A stretch of 64,000 nt of DNA from Actinotalea endophytica (lineage in GTDB: Bacteria; Actinomycetota; Actinomycetes; Actinomycetales; Cellulomonadaceae). Positions 1 to 8,785 of the stretch are shown here, piece after piece (the stretch's first letter is position 1; each line of letters begins with the position of its first letter). The notes beneath the pieces were generated by a model. The model was not told the DNA's origin. It saw nothing but the letters and a program-made list of their open reading frames with translations, and ran no database searches. A program made the position numbers and the translations under genes. The stretch spans positions 549,091 through 613,090 of the forward strand of contig NZ_JAOVZU010000001.1 in NCBI RefSeq assembly GCF_025717005.1, in the 5' to 3' direction.

Positions 1-1
1 C

Positions 2-541
2 ACGGACCTCGGCGCCGAGGTGCTCGCGGAGGTCGACACCGTGCCCGCGACGGCCGACGACGAGGCCGCGGTGACCACCGCGGTGGCCGAGGCGACCATG
101 CGGATGGGCCGCACGATGGACACCGACGGGCTGCGCGACCTGCTGTACGCCGCCGCGGAGAGCCCGGTCTGGGACGACGTCGGCAACCGGTGCCTGACCT
201 GCATGAACTGCACGATGGTGTGCCCGACCTGCTTCTGCACCACGGTCCAGGACGTGTCGGTGCTCGGCAGCGCCGACGCCGAGCGGCGCCGGGTCTGGGA
301 CTCGTGCTTCTCCGAGGAGTTCGCCCACATCCACGGCGGCAGCCTGCGGACCGAGGTCCGCTCGCGGTACCGGCAGTGGCTGACCCACAAGCTCGCCGCG
401 TGGCAGGACCAGTTCGACGCGCTCGGCTGCGTCGGCTGCGGCCGGTGCATCACCTGGTGCCCGGTGGGCATCGACCTGACCGCGGAGGTCGCGAAGATCC
501 GCGCCTCGGCGGGGATCCCGGTGGCGGGAGGCATGCGATGA
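2..541 (+). CDS. hydB: [NiFe] hydrogenase beta subunit, 4Fe-4S electron-transfer protein (5' end outside window)
   Basis: Cytoplasmic iron-sulfur subunit that passes electrons between the hydrogenase core and the flavin subunit. The frame is open to the window edge, so this is the C-terminal part of a longer protein. Two ferredoxin-like cysteine sets are visible: CxxCxxCxxxCP at about 220 codons from... the stop side, lying at bases 191-223, and a second CxxCxxCxxxCP at bases 428-460. It is followed by genes for a flavin/NAD subunit, a small subunit and a large subunit, the same beta-gamma-delta-alpha order as the Pyrococcus hydBGDA (group 3b, sulfhydrogenase) operon. Its stop overlaps the next start (ATGA at 538-541), so the four are translated together. 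The family assignment is strong; the symbol follows the Pyrococcus naming. Confidence 0.85.
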   Translation, partial: TDLGAEVLAEVDTVPATADDEAAVTTAVAEATMRMGRTMDTDGLRDLLYAAAESPVWDDVGNRCLTCMNCTMVCPTCFCTTVQDVSVLGSADAERRRVWDSCFSEEFAHIHGGSLRTEVRSRYRQWLTHKLAAWQDQFDALGCVGCGRCITWCPVGIDLTAEVAKIRASAGIPVAGGMR

Positions 542-1395
542 CCACGACCCTGGACCGCCCGGGCCACTCGGTGCGCGACCACATGACGCCGTCGCGGTAC
601 CGGATCAGCCGGACGCGGCAGGACACCCGGGACACCTTCACGGTCGTCCTCGAACCGGTCGACGGCCCGATGCTGCACTACAAGGCCGGTCAGTTCACGA
701 TGCTCGACGCGTTCGGGGTCGGCGAGGTCCCGATCTCGATCAGCGGGGACCCGACCAGGCCCGGACCGCTCGAGCACACCATCCGGGACGTCGGCGCGGT
801 CACCCACGCGCTGATCGCCGCGCCGCGCGGCGCGGTGCTCGGCGTGCGTGGCCCGTACGGCACGTCGTGGGACGTCGCCGACGGTGAGGGCGGTGACGTC
901 GTCGTGGTCGCCGGCGGCATCGGTCTCGCTCCGCTGCGGCCCGCGCTGATGGAGATCGTCGCGCACCGCGAGCGGTACGGCCGGGTCGTGCTCCTGTACG
1001 GCGCTCGCACGCCGGAGGACATCCTGTTCGGCGACGAGCTGCGCAGCTGGGCACGCGACCGCGGCGTCGTCGTCGAGGTGACCGTCGACAACGGCCAGCA
1101 CGCGTGGCGCGGCAAGGTCGGCCTGGTCACCAACCTCGTGCCGCGCGCCGGCTTCGACCCGCACGCGACGCTCGCCCTGGTCTGCGGCCCGGAGGTGATG
1201 ATGCGCTCCGCGGCCCAGGCGCTCGTGGCGCGCGGCGTGCCGGGCGACCGGGTCCGGCTGTCGCTGGAGCGGAGCATGAAGTGCGGTGTCGGCCTGTGCG
1301 GCCACTGTCAGATCCGTGAGCTGTTCGCGTGCGTGGACGGGCCGGTGCTCGGCTACGACCGGCTCGCGCCCCTGCTGAGCATCCGGGAGCTGTGA
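538..1395 (+). CDS. hydG: [NiFe] hydrogenase gamma subunit, FAD/NAD(P)-binding reductase
   Basis: Diaphorase-type subunit (285 residues) that links the hydrogenase to NAD(P). It has ferredoxin-NADP reductase architecture: an FAD-binding barrel with the flavin motif near residues 63-69 (EVPISIS), a nucleotide-binding domain with a glycine-rich stretch at 125-131 (AGGIGLA) and CGPE at 217-220, and a C-terminal [2Fe-2S] site formed by C249, C254, C257 and C265. This cysteine tail is typical of the group 3b gamma subunit and of the PyrK/SudB family. The start at 538 overlaps the stop of the Fe-S subunit gene, and its own stop shares one base with the next ATG (TGATG). No longer start is plausible because the upstream frame is a shadow of hydB. 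Confidence 0.88.
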   Translation: MTTTLDRPGHSVRDHMTPSRYRISRTRQDTRDTFTVVLEPVDGPMLHYKAGQFTMLDAFGVGEVPISISGDPTRPGPLEHTIRDVGAVTHALIAAPRGAVLGVRGPYGTSWDVADGEGGDVVVVAGGIGLAPLRPALMEIVAHRERYGRVVLLYGARTPEDILFGDELRSWARDRGVVVEVTVDNGQHAWRGKVGLVTNLVPRAGFDPHATLALVCGPEVMMRSAAQALVARGVPGDRVRLSLERSMKCGVGLCGHCQIRELFACVDGPVLGYDRLAPLLSIREL

Positions 1396-2222
1396 TGTTC
1401 GACGAGTCCCTGAGGTCGGCTGCACCGCCCAAGCTCGCGGTGTGGAAGTTCGCGTCCTGCGACGGCTGCCAGCTCAGCCTGCTCAACTGCGAGGAGGAGC
1501 TGCTCGCGGTCGCCGGCGCGGTGTCCATCGCCTACTTCCCGGAGGCGACCCGGGCCCAGGTCGAGGGGCCCTACGACGTGTCCCTCGTCGAGGGGTCGGT
1601 GACCACGCCGGAGGAGATCGAGCGGATCGGCCAGATCCGGGAGATGTCCAAGGTGGTCGTCACGCTCGGCGCCTGCGCGACGGCCGGCGGCATCCAGGCG
1701 TTGCGCAACTTCGCCGACGTGGCCGAGTTCCGGTCCGTGGTCTACGCGCACCCGGAGTACCTGTCCACGCTCGCCCGGTCGACGCCGATCTCGGCGCACG
1801 TGTCGGTCGACTACGAGCTGCGGGGCTGCCCGATCGACAAGGGCCAGCTCGTCGAGCTGCTCGGCGCGCTGGTGGAGCACCGCACGCCGCGGATCTCGAC
1901 GTACAGCGTGTGCGCGGAGTGCAAGCGGCGCGGCAACACCTGCGTCATGGTCGCGCACGGGACACCGTGCCTCGGGCCGGTCACCCAGGCCGGCTGCGGC
2001 GCCCTGTGCCCCGCGTTCGAGCGCGGGTGCTACGGCTGCTTCGGCCCGCAGAACACGCCGAACACGGCGTCGCTCACCGACCACCTGGTGCGCACCGGCA
2101 TGCCGCCGCAGGCCGCGATGCGGGTCTACCGGACGTTCAACGCCGCGTCGGAGCCGTTCCGGCGGGAGAGCGAGCGCCAGGAACGGGCGATGGCTGCGAG
2201 CGGGACGGGGGTCAAGCGATGA
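1395..2222 (+). CDS. hydD: [NiFe] hydrogenase delta (small) subunit
   Basis: Small subunit (275 residues) carrying the Fe-S relay next to the NiFe centre; related to the 20 kDa subunit of complex I. The proximal cluster motif CDGC is at residues 22-25, with further conserved cysteines in [16 protein letters not shown] and a cysteine-rich C-terminal block (about residues 175-220). There is no twin-arginine signal peptide, so the enzyme is cytoplasmic, as in group 3 hydrogenases. The ATG at 1395 shares its A with the stop of the flavin subunit gene; a GTG just before it (1392) is a weaker alternative. The stop overlaps the large-subunit start (ATGA, 2219-2222). Confidence 0.88.
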   Translation: MFDESLRSAAPPKLAVWKFASCDGCQLSLLNCEEELLAVAGAVSIAYFPEATRAQVEGPYDVSLVEGSVTTPEEIERIGQIREMSKVVVTLGACATAGGIQALRNFADVAEFRSVVYAHPEYLSTLARSTPISAHVSVDYELRGCPIDKGQLVELLGALVEHRTPRISTYSVCAECKRRGNTCVMVAHGTPCLGPVTQAGCGALCPAFERGCYGCFGPQNTPNTASLTDHLVRTGMPPQAAMRVYRTFNAASEPFRRESERQERAMAASGTGVKR

Positions 2223-3523
2223 GCTCAGGTGTCTCCGAGCGGACCCAGACGCTCCAGGTCGGCATGCTGGCCCGCGTCGAGGGCGAGGGTGGCCTGCACG
2301 TCGAGATCCGAGACGGTCACGTCACCGACGTCGAGCTGCGGATCTTCGAGCCGCCGCGGTTCTACGAGGCGTTCCTGCGCGGCCGGGCGTTCACCGAGCC
2401 GCCTGACATCACCGCGCGGATCTGCGGCATCTGCCCGGTGGCCTACCAGTTCAGCTCCTGCATGGCGATCGAGGACGTCTGCGGGGTCACGGTGCCCGAG
2501 CACATCGGCGCGATGCGCCGGCTGCTGTACTGCGGCGAGTGGATCGAGAGCCACGCGCTGCACATGTACCTGCTGCACGCACCGGACTTCCTCGGCTACC
2601 CGGGCGCGATCGAGATGGCCGCCGACCACCCCGACGTCGTGGCCCGCGGGCTGCGGCTGAAGAAGACCGGCAACGACCTGATGGACCTGGTCGGCGGCCG
2701 GTCGGTGCACCCGATCAACGTCAAGGTCGGCGGCTTCTACCACCGGCCGAAGGCGGCCGAGCTGCACGCGTTCCGCCCGGCCTTGGAGCAGGCGCTCGAG
2801 GACGCGGTGGCGACCGTGCGGCTGGTCTCGACGTTCGACTTCCCGGACCTCGAGCAGACCGTCCCGTACCTGTCGCTGCGCCCGTCGACCGGCTACCCGA
2901 TCGAGGCCGGCGACGTGGTCACCACGCTCGGTGACGTGTGGCCGGTGCGGGACTTCCGCGAGCACCTCGCCGAGCTGCACGTGCCGCACTCGACGGCGCT
3001 GCACTCGACGCTGGACGGGGAGCCGTACGTGGTCGGGCCGCTCGCCCGGTACACGCTGAACCACGACCGGCTCTCGCCGCTGGCGAAGGAGCTCGCGCAC
3101 GAGGCGGGCCTCGGCCCGACCTGCCGGAACCCCTTCCGGTCGCTCGTGGTGCGCGCCGTCGAGCTGGTCGAGGCCATCGTGGAGGCCCTGCGGATCATCG
3201 ACGCGTGGGTCGACGGGGTCTCGGCGTCGGTGCCGGTCGAGCCGCGCGCGGGGATGGGCTTCGGGGCCACCGAGGCGCCGCGCGGCGTGCTGTTCCACCG
3301 GTACGCGCTCGACGACGACGGCACGATCCTGGACGCCCAGATCATGCCGCCGACCGCGCAGAACCAGCCGAGCATCGAGGCCGACCTGCGCGAGCTCGCG
3401 GAGCGGTGGGTGGCGGTGGGCGACCACGACCTCACGCACCGCTGCGAGCAGGCGATCCGGAACTACGACCCGTGCATCTCCTGCTCGGTGCACGACCTGG
3501 ACATCCGCATCGACCGGCACTGA
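2219..3523 (+). CDS. hydA: [NiFe] hydrogenase alpha (large) subunit, group 3b type
   Basis: Catalytic subunit (434 residues) that binds the NiFe(CN)2CO centre and interconverts H2 with protons and electrons. Both metal-binding motifs are intact: RICGIC at residues 68-73 and DPCISC at 417-422, the latter followed by H425. In the family, maturation proteases cut after this His, so the last nine residues (from D426) are a probable pro-peptide removed after nickel insertion. No hyp accessory genes or HybD-type protease are visible; they must lie elsewhere. The gene closes the four-gene operon and is followed by a GC-rich hairpin. In mycobacteria group 3b enzymes act under hypoxia; that this copy is a fermentative or NADPH-linked hydrogenase is inference. 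Confidence 0.9.
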   Translation: MSSGVSERTQTLQVGMLARVEGEGGLHVEIRDGHVTDVELRIFEPPRFYEAFLRGRAFTEPPDITARICGICPVAYQFSSCMAIEDVCGVTVPEHIGAMRRLLYCGEWIESHALHMYLLHAPDFLGYPGAIEMAADHPDVVARGLRLKKTGNDLMDLVGGRSVHPINVKVGGFYHRPKAAELHAFRPALEQALEDAVATVRLVSTFDFPDLEQTVPYLSLRPSTGYPIEAGDVVTTLGDVWPVRDFREHLAELHVPHSTALHSTLDGEPYVVGPLARYTLNHDRLSPLAKELAHEAGLGPTCRNPFRSLVVRAVELVEAIVEALRIIDAWVDGVSASVPVEPRAGMGFGATEAPRGVLFHRYALDDDGTILDAQIMPPTAQNQPSIEADLRELAERWVAVGDHDLTHRCEQAIRNYDPCISCSVHDLDIRIDRH

Positions 3524-3591
3524 GCGGACGCCGGCACGCACCACCGGCCCTGACCCGGACCGACCGGTCCCGGTCAGCCCAGCCCGGCCCG

Positions 3592-3619
3592 GCCCGGCCC
3601 CTGCCCGGCGGGGCCGGGC
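3592..3619. terminator. GC-rich hairpin between convergent genes
   Basis: A 10-bp perfect stem (3592-3601 with 3610-3619) and an 8-base loop sit between the end of the hydrogenase operon and the convergent SRPBCC gene. No U tract follows, which is usual for actinobacterial terminators. It could serve both strands. Confidence 0.5.
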
Positions 3620-3634
3620 TGCTGCGGGGCTCGG

Positions 3635-4270
3635 TCAGTCGCGTCCGGCCCGGTCCCGGATGCCGCGCAGCATGCGCTGGGTCATCAGCCAGCTGATCCA
3701 GGAGACCGGGAGCACGAGCCCGGGCGCCCAGCTGACGCGGTAGGCGTAGCGCTCGCGGACCAGGAGCCGCGTGCCGCCGTCACGCGGTTCGACGACGAAG
3801 GCCCAGGAGAAGTCGTACGGCGGTGCGTCGTCCTCGTCGTCGGGGTCGAGGGGCCCGGCGCCGAACAGCACCAGCGCGGCGTCCGGCTCGACGATCGCGG
3901 CGGCCAGCGGCACGCCCTCGGCGAGGTTCACCGGGTCGCCGACGGCGAGGTCCTGCCACTCGGGCACGATCCGGTCCGAGGAGTGGATCTCGAGCCCGAG
4001 CAGGTTCTCCAGGACGTCGTAGGAGTAGAACCCCGCTCGGCCCTGGCCGAGCTGCACGAGCCACGGCCAGACCGCGGCCGGCGGCGCGTCGATGTCGATC
4101 GCGCGCGTGGCGACCAGGTCGGGCACCGGGACGAGGCCGTCGCCGGGCAGGGTCCTGATCCGCTCGGTCGCGGTCGCCCCGCAGCCGAGCTGGGCGCGAT
4201 GAGCCGCACGGACCAGCGGGACGAGGGCGGCGGCGCCGGCGACGGTGAGCAGGACGGGGCGGATGCGCAT
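3635..4270 (-). CDS. Membrane-anchored SRPBCC/START-like protein
   Basis: Protein of 211 residues with one hydrophobic N-terminal segment (about residues 5-22) followed by a soluble SRPBCC-like (polyketide cyclase/START) domain. Recognisable family features are the RAIDIDAPPAAVWPWL opening strand-helix around residues 56-71, the YDVLENLLG region near 84-92 and a late strand-rich segment before a C-terminal helix. Proteins of this group bind hydrophobic ligands; no substrate can be inferred here. The start is the only in-frame ATG before the hydrophobic segment. It is convergent with the hydrogenase operon and divergent from the aldo-keto reductase 60 bases away, so it is probably transcribed alone. 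Confidence 0.7.
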   Translation of the reverse strand: MRIRPVLLTVAGAAALVPLVRAAHRAQLGCGATATERIRTLPGDGLVPVPDLVATRAIDIDAPPAAVWPWLVQLGQGRAGFYSYDVLENLLGLEIHSSDRIVPEWQDLAVGDPVNLAEGVPLAAAIVEPDAALVLFGAGPLDPDDEDDAPPYDFSWAFVVEPRDGGTRLLVRERYAYRVSWAPGLVLPVSWISWLMTQRMLRGIRDRAGRD

Positions 4271-4330
4271 GCGGCTAGCCAAGCGCGCGGGGCGCCGCGG
4301 CGCGAGGGTCGAGGGGCCTACGGTGGGTCG

Positions 4331-5368
4331 GTGAGCACTCTGCCCGCCTACCTCCCTGCCGCCGACCGCTACGACGCCATGGCCGCCGCGGGTGGGTACC
4401 GCCGCTGCGGGCGCAGCGGCCTCCTGCTGCCGCCGCTGTCGCTCGGCCTCTGGCACAACTTCGGCGAGACCAAGCCGTACGAGACGCAACGGGCGACGCT
4501 GCGCCGCGCGTTCGACCTCGGGATCACGCACCTGGACCTGGCGAACAACTACGGCCCGCCGTACGGCGCCGCGGAGGAGGCGTTCGGCCGGGTGATGGCG
4601 GCCGACCTGCGGCCCTACCGCGACGAGCTGGTGATCTCCACCAAGGCGGGCTACGACATGTGGCCCGGGCCGTACGGTGACGGCGGGTCGCGCAAGTACC
4701 TGCTGCGCTCGCTCGAGCAGTCGCTGACCCGGATGGGTCTGGACCACGTCGACATCTTCTACTCCCACCGGCCCGACCCCCTGACCCCGCTCGAGGAGAC
4801 CGTCGGGGCCCTGCTCACCGCGGTCGCGCAGGGCAAGGCGCTCTACGTCGGCATCTCGAACTACCCGGCGTCCCTGACCCGCCGGGTGGCCCAGATGCTG
4901 GCCGCGGAGGGCGTTCGGCTGCTGGTCCACCAGCCGCGCTACTCCATGCTGGACCGCGCGCTCGAGCAGGTCGCGGACGGGGAGTCGGAGCCGCTGCTCG
5001 AGGCGGTCGGGGAGCTCGGCGTCGGGGTCGCCGTCTTCAGCCCGCTCGCCCAGGGCCTGCTCACCGAGCGCTACCTGGACGGTGTGCCGGACGACTCGCG
5101 CGCCGCGGTCGGACACTTCCTGCGCTCCGAGCGGATCACGCCCGAGTACCTCTCGATGGTCCGCGGTCTGCGCGAGGTCGCGCAGGCACGCGGTCAGAGC
5201 GTGGCGCAGCTGGCGCTGTCCTGGGTCCTGCGCGACCCGCGGGTGACCACCGCGATCATCGGTGCCTCGAGCGTCCGGCAGCTCGAGGACAACGTCGCCG
5301 CGCTCGCTGCGCCGCCGTTGTCCGACGACGAGCTCGAGCGGATCGACACCCTGCTCGCGGGCTCGTGA
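4331..5368 (+). CDS. Aldo/keto reductase, L-glyceraldehyde 3-phosphate reductase family (YghZ-like)
   Basis: NADPH-dependent TIM-barrel reductase of 345 residues, the same length as E. coli YghZ (AKR14), which reduces L-glyceraldehyde 3-phosphate and methylglyoxal. The match is visible along the whole chain: SLGLWHNFGE, DLANNYGPP, STKAGYDMWPGPYG and GISNY. The catalytic tetrad is D69, Y74, K105 and H146. The GTG start at 4331 has a TACGGT -10-like hexamer ending exactly 6 bases upstream and only a poor Shine-Dalgarno, so the transcript may be leaderless. The stop overlaps the next gene's start (GTGA), so a two-gene unit with the following hydrolase is likely. A detoxification role is family knowledge, not shown here. 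Confidence 0.85.
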   Translation: MSTLPAYLPAADRYDAMAAAGGYRRCGRSGLLLPPLSLGLWHNFGETKPYETQRATLRRAFDLGITHLDLANNYGPPYGAAEEAFGRVMAADLRPYRDELVISTKAGYDMWPGPYGDGGSRKYLLRSLEQSLTRMGLDHVDIFYSHRPDPLTPLEETVGALLTAVAQGKALYVGISNYPASLTRRVAQMLAAEGVRLLVHQPRYSMLDRALEQVADGESEPLLEAVGELGVGVAVFSPLAQGLLTERYLDGVPDDSRAAVGHFLRSERITPEYLSMVRGLREVAQARGQSVAQLALSWVLRDPRVTTAIIGASSVRQLEDNVAALAAPPLSDDELERIDTLLAGS

Positions 5369-6216
5369 CACCGATGCCCGGCCGCGAACCGACACCCGAC
5401 CCGACGCGCGACCCGGTCTCCGGCCGGACCGGACACGTCGCATGGCACACGTGGGGCTCCGGTCCCGGAGTGCCGGTGGTGCTGCTGCACGGCGTCACCG
5501 ACGACGGCCTGTGCTGGGGGCCGTTCGCGCCCGGCTGGGCGCAGGGCCGTCGCGTCGTCGCGGTCGACGCGCGCGGCCACGGTGACACGCCCCTCGGCGA
5601 GCCCCCGTTCACGATCACGGCGCTCGCGGCCGACGTCGCGGCCGTGATCCGGGCCGAGCTCGGCGGCGGACCGGCCGTCGTGGTCGGGCACTCGATGGGT
5701 GGGCTGGTCGCCGAGGAGCTCGCGATCGCCGAACCGGCGCTCGTCGCCGCCCTGGTCCTCGAGGACCCGGCGTGGCGGGCGGACCCGGACGTGGACCGGA
5801 CCGGCGGACCCGCCCACCTGAACGAGGCGATCCGGATGAACGCGGCACGCACCGTCGAGGACCTGCTCGAGCTGGCGCCGGTGTGGAACCCGCAGTGGCC
5901 GGTGGCCGAGCTGGCGCCGTGGGCGCGGTCGAAGACCCGGGTGGACCCGCGGCTGGCCGACACGCCCCAGGTCTGGGACGCACGGGACTGGCCCGCGGTC
6001 CTGGACCAGGTGCGGGTGCCGGTCACCCTCCTGGTCGGCGACCCGGTGCTCGGCGCGATCGTCGACGAGCCGCAGGTCGAGGCGGTCGCCGCGCCGCTCG
6101 GTGACCGGTTGACCGTGGTGCACGCCGCGGCGGGTCACAACGTGCGACGTGAGGCGCCCGCGGTGGTGGACGCCGCGGTGCGCCGCGTCCTCGCGCTGGC
6201 CGACGCGGTGCGCTGA
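5365..6216 (+). CDS. Alpha/beta hydrolase
   Basis: Serine hydrolase of 283 residues with the alpha/beta fold. Visible elements are the oxyanion HG at residues 42-43, the nucleophile elbow GHSMGG with S110, a late Asp in LLVGDPVLG and the catalytic His in AAAGHNVRRE near residue 262. The N-terminal 20 residues are Pro/Arg-rich and not conserved-looking. Translation is probably coupled to the upstream aldo-keto reductase through the GTGA overlap at 5365-5368. Substrate unknown; esterases, peptidases and haloperoxidase-like enzymes share this pattern. It runs into the convergent epimerase gene with only 12 bases between stops. Confidence 0.75.
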   Translation: MTPMPGREPTPDPTRDPVSGRTGHVAWHTWGSGPGVPVVLLHGVTDDGLCWGPFAPGWAQGRRVVAVDARGHGDTPLGEPPFTITALAADVAAVIRAELGGGPAVVVGHSMGGLVAEELAIAEPALVAALVLEDPAWRADPDVDRTGGPAHLNEAIRMNAARTVEDLLELAPVWNPQWPVAELAPWARSKTRVDPRLADTPQVWDARDWPAVLDQVRVPVTLLVGDPVLGAIVDEPQVEAVAAPLGDRLTVVHAAAGHNVRREAPAVVDAAVRRVLALADAVR

Positions 6217-6228
6217 GACTCGCCGCGG

Positions 6229-7077
6229 TCAGACGTGGTCGCGCCAGGAGTGCTCGGGCGCGTACCCGATCAGGTCGCGGGCCGCGTCGATCCCGAGCAG
6301 GGTCTCGTTGCCGACCAGCTCGCGGGTCAGCGGGACGTCCGGGAAGACCTCGGCCATCAGGTCGGCGGAGGGCCGCGCCATGATCGTGTCCGCCGCGGCG
6401 ATGATGACGTTGTGGGACCCGCTGGTCTCCCGCTCCAGGCCCAGGCGGCAGGCGAGCGCGACGTCGCGCACGTCCACGTAGCCCCACAGGTTCCAGCGCC
6501 GCTTCTGTGCGTCGTCCTGGTACCCGGGCACCGCCGCGTAGTCCTCGACCGTGTGGATGTTGGACAGCCGTAGACCGACGAACGGGATCCCGGACCATCC
6601 GCTGATCAGCTCCGCGGCCTGCTCGCCGAGCACCTTCGACAGGGCGTAGGTGCTGTTCGGGACCGGGAAGTGGGCCTCGTCGACCGGCGCGTAGCGTGGC
6701 GGCACGTCGAACGGCAGGCCCAGGGTGGTCTCGCTGGAGGCCCAGACGACCTTGCGCAGCCCGAGGGTCTTCGCGGCGAGGAACATGTGGTGGTTGGCGG
6801 CCACGTTGACGTCCAGCGTCCGCGCGTCCGGGTAGCGCCCGTCCGACGGGATGTTGCCCAGGTGGATCACGGCGTCCACGCCCTCGAGGACCTCGACGGT
6901 CTGGCCGTGGTCGGTGAGGTCGGCGAGCATCAGCGGGGTGCCCAGGACCTCCACGGCGTCCGGCCCGGCCCGGCCCACCAGGTCGGTCGCCCGCACCTGG
7001 TACCCGTGTGCGAGCAGGTCCGCGACCACTGCTCGTCCGGCCTTGCCCCATGCCCCTGTGACCGCGATCGTCTCCAT
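6229..7077 (-). CDS. NAD(P)-dependent epimerase/dehydratase family protein
   Basis: Extended short-chain dehydrogenase of 282 residues. The nucleotide-binding GAWGKAG (G8, G11, G14) opens a Rossmann fold, acidic D32 after beta-2 favours NAD, and the catalytic Tyr-Lys pair is Y144/K148 in STYALSK, with serines at 114-115. The middle NVAANHHMFLAAK and ASSETTLG segments resemble NAD-dependent sugar epimerases and uronate dehydrogenase-like proteins. The actual substrate cannot be deduced. A CAGGAT hexamer ends 6 bases before the ATG. The gene is convergent with the upstream hydrolase and divergent from the MFS exporter, separated from it by a repeat-containing spacer. Confidence 0.75.
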   Translation of the reverse strand: METIAVTGAWGKAGRAVVADLLAHGYQVRATDLVGRAGPDAVEVLGTPLMLADLTDHGQTVEVLEGVDAVIHLGNIPSDGRYPDARTLDVNVAANHHMFLAAKTLGLRKVVWASSETTLGLPFDVPPRYAPVDEAHFPVPNSTYALSKVLGEQAAELISGWSGIPFVGLRLSNIHTVEDYAAVPGYQDDAQKRRWNLWGYVDVRDVALACRLGLERETSGSHNVIIAAADTIMARPSADLMAEVFPDVPLTRELVGNETLLGIDAARDLIGYAPEHSWRDHV

Positions 7078-7136
7078 GGCTCCATCCTGCCCGTGGGGTG
7101 TGCGGCGTGCTCGGGGTACGGGGACCGAACCTGGCC

Positions 7137-7185
7137 GACCGCGGACTCCGGACCGCGGACTCCGGACCGCGGACTCCGGACCGCG
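7137..7185. repeat. 14-bp tandem repeat, 3.5 copies
   Basis: The unit GACCGCGGACTCCG is repeated perfectly at 7137-7150, 7151-7164 and 7165-7178, followed by a half copy to 7185. It lies in the divergent spacer between the epimerase and the MFS exporter. Confidence 0.95.
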
Positions 7186-7273
7186 CACCCGGCGCGGGCC
7201 CGGGTGCCGGGACGCGCTCGGGCCCGGGCCCCGGACCGCACGGACCGGCCCACGGTCGTAGGCTCCGTGGTCG

Positions 7274-8701
7274 ATGAGCGACGTGAACGCCGAGCGTGCC
7301 GCCGGCCCGGCCGCACCCGACCCGCGACGGTGGAAGGCCCTCAGCGTCGCCCTCACCGCAGGGTTCATGACCCTGCTCGACGTGAGCATCGTCAACGTCG
7401 CCCTACCGTCGATCCGCGAGGCGCTCGGCGCCTCCGACGCCGCGCTGCAGTGGATCGTCTCCGGCTACGCGTTGAGCTTCGGCCTGGTGCTCGTGGCGTC
7501 CGGCCGGCTCGGCGACGCGCGGGGCCGCCGGACGATGTTCGTCGCGGGCGTCGCCGTGTTCACCCTGGCCAGCCTCACCGGTGGGCTGGCGCCGGCCGCC
7601 GGGTGGCTGGTCGCCGCACGGCTCGCCCAGGGTGTCGGTGGCGGCATGATCAACCCCCAGGTCTCCGGGTTGATCCAGCAGCTGTTCAGCGGCGCGGAGC
7701 GGGGCCGGGCCTTCGGCCGGCTCGGCACCACGATCGGGATCTCCACGGCGGTCGGCCCGGTGCTCGGCGGGGTGATCCTGGCCGCGATGGGCCCCGAGCA
7801 CGGCTGGCGCTGGGTGTTCCTGGTCAACCTTCCTGTGGGTCTGCTCACCATCGTCCTGGCCCGGTGCTACATCGACCCCGTGCGGGACCCCGAGCCCGCG
7901 CACGACCTCGACCCCTGGGGTGCGCTGCTGCTCGGCGTCGGCGTCGTCGGGGTGCTCTGGCCGCTGGTCTCCGAGGAGTGGGCTCCGGTCGACGCGGCCG
8001 TGCTCGCGGCGGGCGTGGTCGGTCTCGCGGCGTTCCTCTGGTGGGAGCGGCGCCAGGAGCGCCGCGGCCGGGTGCCGATGGTGCGGCCGTCGCTGTTCGC
8101 GCGGCAGGGCTTCGCCGCGGGTGCGTTGCTCGGGATGGTCTACTTCTCCGGCTTCACCGGGCTGTTCTTCGTGCTGACGTTGTACCTGCAGAGCGGCCTC
8201 GGCTACAGCCCGCTGCAGGCCGGGCTCACGATCACGCCGTTCGCGCTCGGGTCCGCGGTGACCGCCGCGGTCGGCGGTCGGCTGGTCAGCCGGATGGGCC
8301 GGTGGGTCGTGGTGGTCGGGCTCGTGGTGGTCGCGGTCGGCCTGGTCGCGACCGCCCTGGTGTTCGCCGCGGACCCCGGCGACGTGATCGGCTGGTGGCT
8401 GGTCGGGCCGCTGCTGGTCGCGGGGCTGGGCAGCGGGTTCGTGGTCTCGCCGAACGTGACCCTCACGCTCGAGCACGTCCCGGTGGCCCAGGCCGGCACG
8501 GCCGGCGGGGTGCTGAACACCGGTCAGCGGCTCGGGACCGCCGCAGGCGTCGCGCTCGTCGGTGCGCTGTACTTCCGCGGGGTCGCCGCCGGTGACGCCA
8601 CGACCGCCGCGGTCCACGGTCTGGTGACGACCGTCGCGCTGGTCACGGCTGCCCTCGTGGTGGCGGTCGTCGACGTGGTCCAGCGCGGCCGCACCGACTG
8701 A
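7274..8701 (+). CDS. MFS transporter, DHA2 (EmrB/QacA) drug exporter family
   Basis: Inner-membrane proton-coupled exporter of 475 residues with about 14 hydrophobic segments, the number typical of DHA2 antiporters. Family motifs are present: LDVSIVNVALP at 35-45, the loop 2-3 motif GRLGDARGRR at 77-86 and the antiporter motif C-like GPVLGG at 161-166. It probably expels a toxic compound or antibiotic; no substrate is suggested by context. A TAGGCT hexamer ends 9 bases before the ATG, so the 5' leader would be at most a few bases. No local regulator gene sits next to it, but the 14-bp tandem repeat lies about 90 bases upstream. Confidence 0.85.
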   Translation: MSDVNAERAAGPAAPDPRRWKALSVALTAGFMTLLDVSIVNVALPSIREALGASDAALQWIVSGYALSFGLVLVASGRLGDARGRRTMFVAGVAVFTLASLTGGLAPAAGWLVAARLAQGVGGGMINPQVSGLIQQLFSGAERGRAFGRLGTTIGISTAVGPVLGGVILAAMGPEHGWRWVFLVNLPVGLLTIVLARCYIDPVRDPEPAHDLDPWGALLLGVGVVGVLWPLVSEEWAPVDAAVLAAGVVGLAAFLWWERRQERRGRVPMVRPSLFARQGFAAGALLGMVYFSGFTGLFFVLTLYLQSGLGYSPLQAGLTITPFALGSAVTAAVGGRLVSRMGRWVVVVGLVVVAVGLVATALVFAADPGDVIGWWLVGPLLVAGLGSGFVVSPNVTLTLEHVPVAQAGTAGGVLNTGQRLGTAAGVALVGALYFRGVAAGDATTAAVHGLVTTVALVTAALVVAVVDVVQRGRTD

Positions 8702-8721
8702 CCGGCACTCGACCGTCGGCG

Positions 8722-8762
8722 GGTGCCGGTCGACCGGTCCGGGGGCCCGCCCGACCGGCACC
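8722..8762. terminator. Hairpin between convergent MFS and beta-galactosidase genes
   Basis: An 11-bp perfect inverted repeat (8722-8732 with 8752-8762, loop of 19 bases) fills the 84-base convergent spacer and could end transcription from both sides. Confidence 0.55.
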
Positions 8763-8785
8763 GAGGCGCCGGCCGGGCGGTCGGG

